From positions 310,001 through 374,000 of the forward strand of contig JAOZHZ010000004.1 in NCBI GenBank assembly GCA_026014615.1: a stretch of 64,000 bases of DNA, read 5' to 3'. The DNA comes from Candidatus Bathyarchaeota archaeon. GTDB taxonomy: Archaea; Thermoproteota; Bathyarchaeia; Bathyarchaeales; Bathycorpusculaceae. The position numbers were made by a program, and so were the translations under genes. The notes below the pieces were generated by a model, which was given only the letters and a program-made list of their open reading frames with translations, did not search any database and had not been told where the DNA came from. Every line of letters starts with the position of its first letter. The first letter of the stretch is position 1. Shown here piece by piece: positions 24,877 through 33,608 of the stretch.

Positions 24877-26015
24877 TAGTGGGGAACCTCCAGTTTAGCT
24901 TGTTTTTCGATGAGTTTTCTGTCGCCAACTCTGCCAACAAGGGGCTCGCCGCCGCGTGCCGTCCAAAGGCTGTCCAGCATGGGGGAAACCAGCCGAATGG
25001 CGGCTTCCTCGCTGGATAGGTACATCATGTCGCCTTTGGTTGCTGCAATCATAGGACGCAGCTTGATGCGGTCAGTTAACCCAATCATTTCGCCATGGTG
25101 CGCCACGATGAAGCTGAAGGGCCCGTTCATCAACAGGCTCCCGTATGTTTGCCGTAGCGCTGTTAACGCTTGCTTCTTTTTAGGTTCGGCTTGGTCGATT
25201 TCAGCCCAGAAGGGCGAAGCCAGAATCTTTGAAACCACTTCAATGGGTAGGTTCTGTTTACGCATGAGCAAATCTACCGCGTATGCTACCACTTCGGTGT
25301 CGGTTTGTAGGGTGCATTTGTAGCCGTACATTTCAAGAAAACGGCGGTTGATACCGTAGCTGGAAATCTCCCCGTTGTGGACGACGGTCCAGTCGAGGAT
25401 GTTGAAGGGGTGTGCACCGCCCCACCAGCCAGGCGTGTTTGTTGGGAACCGTCCGTGGCAGGTCCAGAGGTATCCTTGATAGTCGTCTAGGCAGAAGAAG
25501 TCCGCTATGTCTTCGGGGAAGCCCACGCCTTTGAAGACGCCCATGTCTTTGCCGCTGCTGAACACGAATGCTTTGCCTGTTTCGGTGTTGATGCGCATGA
25601 CGGCGTTGGTGACGCAGTCGTCTGGGCTTAGGTTTTGGGGTCGGTTCTTTTTGGGCTGCACGAAGTAACGCCACATAAGCGGTGGGTCGATGACGTTGGC
25701 GGGTCGCGTCTGCATTTCTTCATCGTAGATTATATTGAAGCATTGGGCGAGGATGCGGTCGGTTTTGTCTTTTGCGTCACGGCTCAAGTACATGACGTGG
25801 AAGGCGTAGCAGTCCTTGAAGTCGGGGTATATACCGTAGACTGCGAAGCCTCCGCCTAAGCCGTTGCCGCGGTCATGCATGTTGGTGATGGCGCGGACAG
25901 GGTCTTTGCTGCCGAAACGGTTGCCTTCGAGATTCATCATACCGAAGATGCTGCAGCCTGAGATGTCCTTGTCGTCGCCGAAGCGGTTTATGATGTTGCG
26001 GTCTTGTTCATTCAT
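24876..26015 (-). CDS. glutamate synthase glutamine amidotransferase subunit (GltB1)
   Basis: 379 residues of the class II (Ntn) amidotransferase type. The nucleophile cysteine is C21 in SGCSIFGMMN. Downstream come WTCHGRFPTNTPGWWGGAHPF, WTVVHNGEISSYG and QTDTEVVAYAVDLL, all conserved in GltB amidotransferases. It hydrolyses glutamine and passes ammonia to GltB2. The Cys is preceded by 20 residues, so a propeptide would have to be removed to free its amino group, as in bacterial GltB. ATG start, four bases beyond the stop of the oxidoreductase gene. Confidence 0.9.
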   Translation of the reverse strand: MNEQDRNIINRFGDDKDISGCSIFGMMNLEGNRFGSKDPVRAITNMHDRGNGLGGGFAVYGIYPDFKDCYAFHVMYLSRDAKDKTDRILAQCFNIIYDEEMQTRPANVIDPPLMWRYFVQPKKNRPQNLSPDDCVTNAVMRINTETGKAFVFSSGKDMGVFKGVGFPEDIADFFCLDDYQGYLWTCHGRFPTNTPGWWGGAHPFNILDWTVVHNGEISSYGINRRFLEMYGYKCTLQTDTEVVAYAVDLLMRKQNLPIEVVSKILASPFWAEIDQAEPKKKQALTALRQTYGSLLMNGPFSFIVAHHGEMIGLTDRIKLRPMIAATKGDMMYLSSEEAAIRLVSPMLDSLWTARGGEPLVGRVGDRKLIEKQAKLEVPH

Positions 26016-26018
26016 CTG

Positions 26019-27299
26019 TTATGCCTCTAAATTCATCTGTTTACGTATATTCAGGGGTAATGCGGCTAATCCAAAGTCGTCCTGGAGGAGGACATCTTTG
26101 AATTCCTTCACGTTTATCTTGTTCTTCAGGAGGTAGAACAGGATGCCCGAGCGTTCGATTTCGCCAAGGAAAGTCATGCCTACGATGACGCCGTCTTTAA
26201 GGACGAGTTTCTTGTAGACGTTTTTCTCGGCGTCCTGCTTAACCATGATTTCTAATCCTGCGGGCTCTTTGGGGTTAGCCAAACCCACGGAAACAATGGG
26301 CATACCAAAGTACTTGAGGCTGCTCATGTTCGTGCCGCCCGTATAATCGGTCTTCTTGCCCGCCATGTTATAGCCAGCAACCTTACCCTCCAATACGGCT
26401 AGGGGCCAAAGCGGCAGTGACCGATTCTGGTTCAGGATGAAGTCGTAGGCTTCTGCGACGTCGCCGCTGGCGTACACGTCAGGCACGCTGGTCTGCATGC
26501 AGCTATCCACGACTATGCCGCGGTTGGTCTTCACTTCGGTGCCTGCGACCAGTTCCGTGCGTGGAATAACGCCTATGGCTACAATGACCATGTCACACGG
26601 AACTTGGTCGCCCTTAGTGAGGGCTACGCTGCCGACTTTTCCTTCATCTTCGGGTTTGCCAAGGATTTTCTGGACAGACTGCCCTGTAACTATGTTGACG
26701 CCTGCCTTGCGAACGGCGGCTTCGACCATGTCCGAGGCTTGGGCATCCAGTAGGAGGCTCAGGATTTTTGGCTGTAGCTCCACTAAGGTAACTTTTACGC
26801 CTCGCTTGGTGAGCGCTTCTGTAACGCTTATGCCGATTAAGCCAGCGCCGATAACTACCGCGGTTTTGGCGCCTTCCACGTTGATTTTTTGGGCTAACTG
26901 CTCGGCGTCGGAGATGTTGGTGAAGGTGTAAACGCCTTCTTTTTCTTGCCCCTCCATTTTGGGAACAAACGGCTTACCGCCTGTGGCTAATAGAAGCTTG
27001 TCGTAGGGAACTTTTTCGCCGCCCTCTAACTCCACTGTGTACTCGGCGAGGTTTAGACTAACGGCTTTCTTGCCCGTTAACGCGTTGACGTTGTGATTTT
27101 GCCAGAACTGGTCATCGCGGGTCTTCATCTTCTCAAGGTCAGCCTTACCTGAAACAAAGTCGCTGATCATGGGTCGACTGTAATGGCTACATTGCTCTTC
27201 GGATATGACGGTAATTTCGCCTTTTGGGTCAACTTCGCGTATGGCTTCAACTGCGCCTATGCCTGCAGCACAAGCGCCAACAATCACGTACTTGGACAT
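26019..27299 (-). CDS. FAD/NAD(P)-dependent oxidoreductase of the glutamate synthase operon
   Basis: 426 residues of the pyridine nucleotide-disulfide oxidoreductase superfamily, nearest in layout to NADH oxidase/rubredoxin reductase. FAD motif YVIVGACAAGIGAVEAI at the N-terminus, NAD(P) motif AVVIGAGLIGISVTEAL at about 145, and YASGDVAEA for the second FAD contact. There is no redox CxxxxC disulfide. It likely passes electrons from NAD(P)H through the adjacent ferredoxin to GltB2, the role played by GltD in bacteria. Its start overlaps the ferredoxin stop (TAATG). Confidence 0.85.
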   Translation of the reverse strand: MSKYVIVGACAAGIGAVEAIREVDPKGEITVISEEQCSHYSRPMISDFVSGKADLEKMKTRDDQFWQNHNVNALTGKKAVSLNLAEYTVELEGGEKVPYDKLLLATGGKPFVPKMEGQEKEGVYTFTNISDAEQLAQKINVEGAKTAVVIGAGLIGISVTEALTKRGVKVTLVELQPKILSLLLDAQASDMVEAAVRKAGVNIVTGQSVQKILGKPEDEGKVGSVALTKGDQVPCDMVIVAIGVIPRTELVAGTEVKTNRGIVVDSCMQTSVPDVYASGDVAEAYDFILNQNRSLPLWPLAVLEGKVAGYNMAGKKTDYTGGTNMSSLKYFGMPIVSVGLANPKEPAGLEIMVKQDAEKNVYKKLVLKDGVIVGMTFLGEIERSGILFYLLKNKINVKEFKDVLLQDDFGLAALPLNIRKQMNLEA

Positions 27300-27742
27300 T
27301 AACTTTGAACCTCAACGCATTCAAGGGCACCGTTAGGACAGTTCGCCACACAGGCAGGAGTATCTAGGTCGGCGCATTGATCACATTTAGCAACTACGTG
27401 GCCTTCTTTGTCGATTTTTATGGCGCCGTAGGGGCAGACCATGACGCAGGTCCAGCAGCCCATGCACTTATCCACATCATGCGTGACTAAACCTGTTTTT
27501 TCGTCCTTGTGCATTGCGCCTGTTAGGCAGGCTTGAGCACAGGGTGCGTCGTCGCAGTGTCGGCACTGGATTGCGAAGCTTACGGGCTTGCTCATTTCTA
27601 GACGTACGCGACTGATTGGGCGGGGGCGTTCGCGGTTGTAGGCTTTGACGATGTCTTTGGATTTGCTGTGTTGGGTGGTGCAGTAGACTTCGCAAAGACC
27701 GCAGCCCATGCAGTGTTCTTGTTTTGCGATTATTCTTTTCAT
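27299..27742 (-). CDS. four-cluster ferredoxin-type electron carrier
   Basis: 147 residues with four cysteine groups: CMGCGLCEVYC, CRHCDDAPCAQAC, CMGCWTCVMVC and CDQCADLDTPACVANC. This is the arrangement of DmsB/HycB-type proteins with four [4Fe-4S] clusters. First gene of the glutamate synthase operon, so it is probably the electron conduit between the flavin subunit and GltB2. A GAGG ribosome-binding site precedes the ATG. Confidence 0.85.
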   Translation of the reverse strand: MKRIIAKQEHCMGCGLCEVYCTTQHSKSKDIVKAYNRERPRPISRVRLEMSKPVSFAIQCRHCDDAPCAQACLTGAMHKDEKTGLVTHDVDKCMGCWTCVMVCPYGAIKIDKEGHVVAKCDQCADLDTPACVANCPNGALECVEVQS

Positions 27743-28018
27743 AATTTTTGCCTCTTTTTTGTTGGTTAGCGTGCGCAGGTGAGCATTAGAACGTAGAGTT
27801 CAACGTCTTTTGTGCATAAAATCGAGCGTATTGCGACCGTTTGCTCAGATTTATTCACGTATGCTTTACATATGTTTAAAGACATTTATGTTCACCTGTT
27901 TTCTGGAAGTGTCTACAGCTAGGTCACGTATTCTATATAATTGTAGCACAAATCATTTATGCGTAAGAGAATGAGTTATATAGTGTATACGAATCATATA
28001 TCAGAACAGTGAACGCTA
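27743..28018. promoter_or_regulatory. divergent promoter region, glutamate synthase and phoU
   Basis: On the plus strand TTATATAG (27974-27981) is about 38 bases before the phoU ATG. On the minus strand CTTTAAACATATG (27873-27885) is a TATA-like element for the ferredoxin gene, leaving a leader of over 100 bases. The zone between them has several TATG/CATA-rich segments but no clean palindrome. No RNA gene was seen. Confidence 0.5.
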
Positions 28019-29125
28019 ATGGCAGAAAAAGACCTAGGATACCGCAGAGTCCAATGCACAGGCAGAGGAAGCTACATCATATCCCTACCAAAAGAGTGGA
28101 TACAAGACATAGGCTTAAAACGCGGCAGCGAAATCGCCTTCAACCTAGAACCCGACCTATCCCTCACTTTAATCCCCAGAAAAATTCGCGAAAAAACAGG
28201 CGAAGACATCAGCAAACTCAAAGAATACTACGTCAGTGTAGACCCAGAAGAAGACATCGCCTCCACCTTACGCATGATTCAATCGTTGTATGTCATCAGC
28301 GCCGATGTCATACGAGTTCACTTTCGAGGCAAACCAGACGACATATCAAAAGGCAAAGCGGCAATCAAAAACTATGCTAAAGAAAACTTTTTGGGAGCAG
28401 AAATCATAGACGAAACAAACGACGAAGTCACCCTGCAAATCTTAGTAAAACACTCGGAGTTTCCCATAGAGAAAGCCGTAAGACGCATGGTTATCGTGAC
28501 GCTTGCCGCTCACCGAGATGTTATCGTGGCTTTGAAGGGGGGAAGCAAGGAACTTTACGAAAGCATTGTCAGTTCTCAGCATGATGCCCACCGTCTAGGG
28601 CTGTACATTGTACGGCAGCTAAAGTTTGGCATCGAACATAACATGTACCGCGAATTGGGCTTCAGAACCCCCAAAGAGTTTCTGCTTTACCGCATCATCG
28701 TAAACGACATCAAAGACATCGGAGAAAACGCCATAAACATCATGAACAACCTCGTCACCGTACAGAAACTTGTCGATGACCAACTGCTCTTCTTCAAAGA
28801 CCCCACCATGGACGAAGAAGTCCACGCCCAACTGCTAAACCTGAACTCAGTTGCACACCAAATGTTTGAGGACGCCACCAAAGCCATGTTCAAACGAGAC
28901 TACAACGACGCCGAAGCATTAATTCCCAAGCGGCAAGGCTACGTGAAACTGGAAAACGACCTCATCAAACTCATGAGCAGCAAAAAAATGGACCCAAACA
29001 TCTCAGCCATTCTGCGGCTGGTGCTGGACAGTTGCAGGCGAATTTTGGACTACGCACAAGATGTGGCAGAATTGACACTGAACCGCACCGTAGAGGAACT
29101 TTGCGCATCCTTCGCAGTCAAATAG
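28019..29125 (+). CDS. PhoU-type phosphate uptake regulator with AbrB domain
   Basis: 368 residues. The N-terminus has a SpoVT/AbrB DNA-binding domain (YRRVQCTGRGSYIISLPKEWIQDIGLKRG). The C-terminal 220 residues are PhoU-like helical bundles (DIGENAINIMNNLV and DVAELTLNR) with acidic metal-binding positions. This fusion is the common archaeal form of PhoU, thought to control phosphate transport. No pst transporter genes are in this window. A TATA box 38 bases upstream suggests a nearly leaderless message. The stop is TAG followed directly by TAA. Confidence 0.88.
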   Translation: MAEKDLGYRRVQCTGRGSYIISLPKEWIQDIGLKRGSEIAFNLEPDLSLTLIPRKIREKTGEDISKLKEYYVSVDPEEDIASTLRMIQSLYVISADVIRVHFRGKPDDISKGKAAIKNYAKENFLGAEIIDETNDEVTLQILVKHSEFPIEKAVRRMVIVTLAAHRDVIVALKGGSKELYESIVSSQHDAHRLGLYIVRQLKFGIEHNMYRELGFRTPKEFLLYRIIVNDIKDIGENAINIMNNLVTVQKLVDDQLLFFKDPTMDEEVHAQLLNLNSVAHQMFEDATKAMFKRDYNDAEALIPKRQGYVKLENDLIKLMSSKKMDPNISAILRLVLDSCRRILDYAQDVAELTLNRTVEELCASFAVK

Positions 29126-29540
29126 TAACTCTTCAACAATTTGCACCACCCACACAGGAACCCACCAAAACAAGAAAAAAGCCCTTCCTTTCGGCAACTG
29201 TCTCACCAGCGACGCCTTTGTAGACATAGACCCACCGAATTGACCACAAAAAGCTCCTTTCCCGCCTTTTTTCGACGTTTCCAGCCTTTTCAAGCCGCGG
29301 ATTAAGCCCATTTCAGACGCTAAACCAAAAAAGCAACCCAAAACGGACGCTTCAAAAAATAGGGGGGAGGGTACAAAAAAAATCAAAGTAAATCGTGACT
29401 TTCACGGAGAAAATGCAAGCCAGAGTCACAGGAACCGAAATAGATTAGCGCAACTTTAACATGTAAAAGAGGAAAAGATAAGGTGGATGTTTATTTTTAA
29501 CTTCATTTTAAAATAAAGCAAGACACAGGGGCATTCGAGA
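29126..29540. other. gene-free stretch with promoter of the isomerase-like gene
   Basis: No coding frame with support and no RNA seen. TATA-like elements lie near 29489-29500 (GTTTATTTTTAA) and 29508-29520 (TTTTAAAATAAAG); the second is about 25 to 30 bases before the isomerase-like start and would give an almost leaderless message. Confidence 0.4.
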
Positions 29541-30308
29541 ATGAAGCTGAGTTTATCCAACGGAATTTTTAGTAAACTGAAAATTCAGGAGAATTTGGAT
29601 GCTGTTAAGCAGCTTGGGTTTGAAAACATCGAGTTTAACATGAAATCCATAAAAAAGGAGCATGACACTGATGTTTATCGGGAACAGAAGGCGTTAGCGG
29701 CTTCAGGCTTGAACTGTATAACGTTGCATTCGGCGGTTCTGCATGTGAAAGACCCCATTGAAGTTCACCAAGCGGTTTATTATGGTAAAATTTCGTTGGA
29801 ATGCGCCCGCGCCCTACACGCACCCCTCATGACGGTGCACTCTAACATTTCAAAAAAGCTGCCCAAGCAGGTTAGGAAGCAGTGTTTGAGGGAGGTTTTT
29901 GGGCACATCAAACCGTTTGCTAAGAAGCTGGGCGTTAGGTTGTCTTTGGAGAATTTGTCATACACTTCAACGGGGTTTGGCAAGAACGTGGAGCAACTTG
30001 ACGAAGTCCTCGCCGTCATCGACCCCGAAGGGGAGATGGGGGTAACGTTTGACTTGTGCCACGCCTTGGAAACCAAAGAAGTAGACAACTTACTGCAGGC
30101 ATACGGCAAACGCGTCTGCAACGTTCACATGGCAAACAAGTCACACCAGCCCTTCTTGGAGAAAACCACCGAGTTAACCCACTTCCTCTCGGAACTCCAC
30201 AGCTACGGCTATAATGGACCAATAACTTTGGAACTGGACCACAAAACATCCATGCAAGACATAGCAAAAACCAAAACACTCTTCGACGAACTACTCAAAG
30301 AATACTAA
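29541..30308 (+). CDS. sugar phosphate isomerase/epimerase-like TIM barrel
   Basis: 255 residues of the xylose-isomerase-like TIM-barrel superfamily (AP endonuclease 2 family). Barrel motifs with likely metal ligands: GFENIEFNMKS, LTLHSAVLHVKD-like segment with ITLHSAV, VRLSLENLSYTS (Glu), VTFDLCHALET (Asp and His) and ITLELDHK (Glu). These positions match the divalent metal site of the family. Substrate cannot be read from sequence. It is followed by the convergent MEMO gene. Confidence 0.8.
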   Translation: MKLSLSNGIFSKLKIQENLDAVKQLGFENIEFNMKSIKKEHDTDVYREQKALAASGLNCITLHSAVLHVKDPIEVHQAVYYGKISLECARALHAPLMTVHSNISKKLPKQVRKQCLREVFGHIKPFAKKLGVRLSLENLSYTSTGFGKNVEQLDEVLAVIDPEGEMGVTFDLCHALETKEVDNLLQAYGKRVCNVHMANKSHQPFLEKTTELTHFLSELHSYGYNGPITLELDHKTSMQDIAKTKTLFDELLKEY

Positions 30309-30332
30309 CCAAAAAGTAGCGGCGGTTTCTTG

Positions 30333-31190
30333 CTAGGCGGGTTTTTTGAAAGCGACAGCTGCGTAACCCACCACACTTGACTTATCGCCTGTGACGTCAC
30401 CGCTGGTTCCATAGCCAAGCAACTCTGCCCTTCTTGCGCCCAACGCTTTTGCATATGTAATCAAAGCGGCAATCGGCGCATAACCACACGCCGTAACGTG
30501 CTCGGCTTCCAAAACTGCATAAAACCGCTTTTCGTCCAGCGCTTCCACGGCTGCAAGGGCATCGGAATCCTTCTTTTTGGCTCTGGCTGCAGGTTCATAG
30601 TGCGTAAAATCTGAAGAGGCCACAACCACCGCGTTCCTGTTCGCCAGCACTTCTGCTAAGACTTTGCCGACTTCGGTGGCGGTCTACAAATCCTGCATCA
30701 AAAAGCATATGGGTATAAACTTGAAGCTGTTTCCGTACAGGTACTGTAGAAAAGGCAGCTGAACTTCGATGCTGTGTTCGTGCCTGTGGGCGATTTCGTC
30801 AAAATCCAAAATCCCCGTCTCAGCCGCAAGTGCGTCCGCGACTTCTGTGTCAATTTCTATGTCACCAAGTGGAGTTCTCCAAGCGCCTTCACGCATAGTT
30901 GAAAGCGGATTCCCGTAGTCTGTGTGATTTGGACCTAAAACTACTGCAACGTCGGGTTTGCCGTCTTTGGCTAAAGAAAAATAGGCGTTCGCCGCTACAG
31001 CGCCACTGTAAGCGTAGCCTACATGCGGACAAACCAGCCCCACCACGTTTCTGGGACCGTCAGGGTTCACGGTTGGGAGTTGCCCCGGACCAAACGGGCT
31101 GAGAAAGCACCCGTCAATCTGGGAATGTAGCGCTTCGGCAGTTCCCTCGTAGAACATTCCAGCTACGACAGAACGCCGAAGATTTCCCAT
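30333..31190 (-). pseudogene. MEMO/AmmeMemoRadiSam system protein B, interrupted by in-frame TAG
   Basis: One continuous frame of 286 codons broken by a TAG at 30684-30686, after codon 168. The two ORF-track pieces (30684-31214 and 30333-30650) are parts of it. MEMO hallmarks lie on both sides: LVCPHVGYAYSGAVAANAY, VLGPNHTDYG and EHSIEVQLPFLQ before, VASSDFTHYEP and GYGTSGDVTGDKSSVVGYAA after. These residues form a metal-binding site like that of extradiol dioxygenases. At the stop the sequence reads MQDL-stop-TATEVG, where I recall relatives having an ordinary residue such as Glu, so one base change would explain it. The start is ATG 31190, soon after rps2, a common archaeal order. Whether it is a dead gene, an error or read-through is open. 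Confidence 0.8.
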
Positions 31191-31200
31191 GGCTCTGCTC

Positions 31201-32067
31201 CTACTCGTCGTCACGAGAGATTTTGGCTTCGAAGTCTTCGACGGTTATTCGCGGATTCTGGTCCATCGCTAATTCGCCGCGTTCCCTCAGAACCTGCCTT
31301 GCCAATAGCCAGAAGATGACTGCCAATGCGCGTCTGCCTTTGTTGTTAGTGGGGATAACAAGGTCAACACCAGTGAACTCGTTGTCCGTGCTACACAATG
31401 CAACGATTGGGATGCCTACTGCGGAAGCTTCTTTCACAGCTTGGGCGTCGGCTCGTGGATCAGAAACCACGATGACTTCGGGGTCCACACGGTTCGGGTA
31501 CAACGGATTGCTCAGCATACCTGGAATGAACCTGCCGATTAAGGGCATAGAACCAGTTAGCTTACAAAACTTCCGCACGGGTTCATGTGCGTAAAGTCTT
31601 GTGGCTGCAACAGCAACCTTTGAGGGGTCGTACCGCGAAAGGAACCTGCCGGCTATGCGAATCCGCTCATCAGTTTTCTTCACGTCTAACACGAACAACC
31701 CATCGGGTCGTACACGGTAGATGAAGGGTTCCATGTCGCGCGTTTTCATGCGGGTTCCAATGTGAATACCTGCAGACAGCATAGTGTCCCTTGGCAGCAG
31801 CAGGTCTTCTTCAGAAGTTACTGCAGGGGGCTCTGGTTTTTCTGGTTGTGGTGCAGGAATTACGGTTGGGGTTTCATCCTCAGGAACCTCAGGCTCAATT
31901 TCAGGTTCAGGTTCCGTTTCGGCTTCTTCTGGTTCTGATTCGGTTTCGTTTTGGGTTTCAGTTTCTTCTGTTTGTTCGGTTTCTTCTGTTTCCTCAAACT
32001 TACTTTCCTGAACCTCTTCTTCGGGTTCAGTTTCAGGTTGAGGCGTGGTTTTTATTTCGTCTTCCAA
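31201..32067 (-). CDS. rps2: ribosomal protein uS2 with long acidic N-terminal extension
   Basis: 288 residues, about 85 longer than normal. The extra N-terminus is almost only Glu, Thr, Pro and Gln (for example EEAETEPEPEIEPEVPEDE). The standard protein begins near LLPRDTMLSAGIHIGTRMKTRDMEPFIYRVRPDG and contains RFIPGMLSNPLYP and VVSDPRADAQAVKEASAVGIPIVALCSTDN, as in archaeal S2. TTG start with GAGG about eight bases upstream. It follows eno by 24 bases. The stop is TAG. The acidic arm could be a disordered surface tail; its role is unknown. Confidence 0.93.
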   Translation of the reverse strand: MEDEIKTTPQPETEPEEEVQESKFEETEETEQTEETETQNETESEPEEAETEPEPEIEPEVPEDETPTVIPAPQPEKPEPPAVTSEEDLLLPRDTMLSAGIHIGTRMKTRDMEPFIYRVRPDGLFVLDVKKTDERIRIAGRFLSRYDPSKVAVAATRLYAHEPVRKFCKLTGSMPLIGRFIPGMLSNPLYPNRVDPEVIVVSDPRADAQAVKEASAVGIPIVALCSTDNEFTGVDLVIPTNNKGRRALAVIFWLLARQVLRERGELAMDQNPRITVEDFEAKISRDDE

Positions 32068-32091
32068 TTTTATTCCTCTATTACTTTGAGT

Positions 32092-33345
32092 TTAGATTTG
32101 TAGCTCCGCCATTTTGGCGCGGTCACCAAGGAAATGTTCAATCCGCACCAGCTCATTAAGCTTTGCTATACGTGCGCCTTCCACTACGCCGGTTTTGATG
32201 ACGGGGCAGTTGAATGCTACCGCCAAGTGTGCGATGTGCCAGTCGGTTGTGTCGCCGCTGCGGTGGGACATGATGCAGCTGTAGGCGTTGCGTTGGGCGG
32301 TCATTATGGTTTCTAAGGCGTCGGTTAAGGTGCCGATTTGGTTAACTTTGATTATGATGGAGTTTCCTGCCCCAATTCTGATGCCTTCGGTTAGGCGTTC
32401 AACGTTGGTGGTGAACAGGTCGTCACCGCAGATGAGGCAGTTCTTGACTTTTTTGGTGAGTTCAGCGGTGTTCTTAAAGTCTTCCTCTTCAAATGGGTCT
32501 TCCACGTAGGCAAGATGGTACTTTTCGATTATTTCTTTGACGTACTCGAGTTGTTCGCCGCTGTCACGTTTCACGCCTTCGTTGGCGTAGTCGTAAATTT
32601 GTTCTTTCTCTTTCCAAATCGAAGAGCACGCCATATCAACGCCAAAACCACACTCAAAACCCAATTCATTGCCTACTTCTTCACAGGCTTTAGCGATGAT
32701 TTCAAAAGCGTCGGTGCCGTCTATGGTGGCTATCCATGCGCCTTCATCACTTTTTCCCGCAGTGAAAAGCTTATCTTTCTTTTTGAGGGCAGCGCCTATT
32801 TTTTTGTGAATTTGGGCGTTTGCGGTGGCTGCTTCCAAAAAAGTTTCAGCACCATAGGGCAAAGCAAGAAACTCTTGAATGTCAGGACTCTTTCCTTTCA
32901 GGGCGTGTTGTCCGCCGCTGATGCAATTGCCCAAGGGGTAAGGCAGGGTTGTTGCGGTGCTGCCGCCTAGAAACTGGAAGAGCAGCATACTGTGAGAGTT
33001 TGCTGCGGCTTCCGCGTTTGCTATGGAAACTGCGAAGGCGGTGTTTCCGCCGATGGCTTTGAAGTTTGTGGTGCCGTCAATCTCGTGGAGGGTGTTGTCA
33101 ATTTCTTCTTGGTAATCCGCATTTAATCCTGCAAGTTCAGGCGCTATAAGTTCATCAGCCTTCTTTACGGCTGCATCCACCCCACCTGTTGGGTAATAAA
33201 CGACTTCGGCTTTTCCGCGGCTTTTACCAGCAGGCGCTGAGGCGCGTCCGAAGCCCGACGTGGTTACCACATCAATTTCGATTGTTTCTTCTCCTCGATT
33301 GTTGAAGATTTTTCGGGCGATAAGGTCTTCGATGATTGATGACAC
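32092..33345 (-). CDS. eno: enolase (phosphopyruvate hydratase)
   Basis: 417 residues. It interconverts 2-phosphoglycerate and phosphoenolpyruvate. The metal and catalytic motifs are complete: the flexible loop with SGFGRASAPAGKS, YVEDPFEEED (metal Glu), CGDDLFTTN (metal Asp), IIKVNQIGTLTD (catalytic Lys) and IMSHRSGDTTDWHIAHLAVA. GTG start with TGAGG upstream. The eno-rps2-MEMO order is typical of archaea, where it usually follows rpoN-rpoK; here it is separate. Confidence 0.95.
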   Translation of the reverse strand: MSSIIEDLIARKIFNNRGEETIEIDVVTTSGFGRASAPAGKSRGKAEVVYYPTGGVDAAVKKADELIAPELAGLNADYQEEIDNTLHEIDGTTNFKAIGGNTAFAVSIANAEAAANSHSMLLFQFLGGSTATTLPYPLGNCISGGQHALKGKSPDIQEFLALPYGAETFLEAATANAQIHKKIGAALKKKDKLFTAGKSDEGAWIATIDGTDAFEIIAKACEEVGNELGFECGFGVDMACSSIWKEKEQIYDYANEGVKRDSGEQLEYVKEIIEKYHLAYVEDPFEEEDFKNTAELTKKVKNCLICGDDLFTTNVERLTEGIRIGAGNSIIIKVNQIGTLTDALETIMTAQRNAYSCIMSHRSGDTTDWHIAHLAVAFNCPVIKTGVVEGARIAKLNELVRIEHFLGDRAKMAELQI

Positions 33346-33608
33346 GGCTTTTTCCTCAGGTGGCTAAGTTAGTTTTGCGGGGTTATTTTAGGTTTCGGAA
33401 GGGGAAAAAATGCGTTTTACAGGTTTTGGGCAGAATCCAAGGCTGTTTAGGGGTGTCTTGTTGCTTGGAAAACGCGATTGAGCAGACCTGCCGAATTCAG
33501 AGCAGCACGCATTCTATCGTTTTCTGCAACAAACCGGGGCACTCGGACATAGCTGTAATTGTTTATTAATTTGTCAAGACCACTTTCATTAAGTTAGGAA
33601 GTTTACTT

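Noticed and set aside
29003-29386. 127-residue minus-strand frame at the end of phoU
   Set aside because: It overlaps phoU antisense and runs into non-coding sequence; no domain visible.
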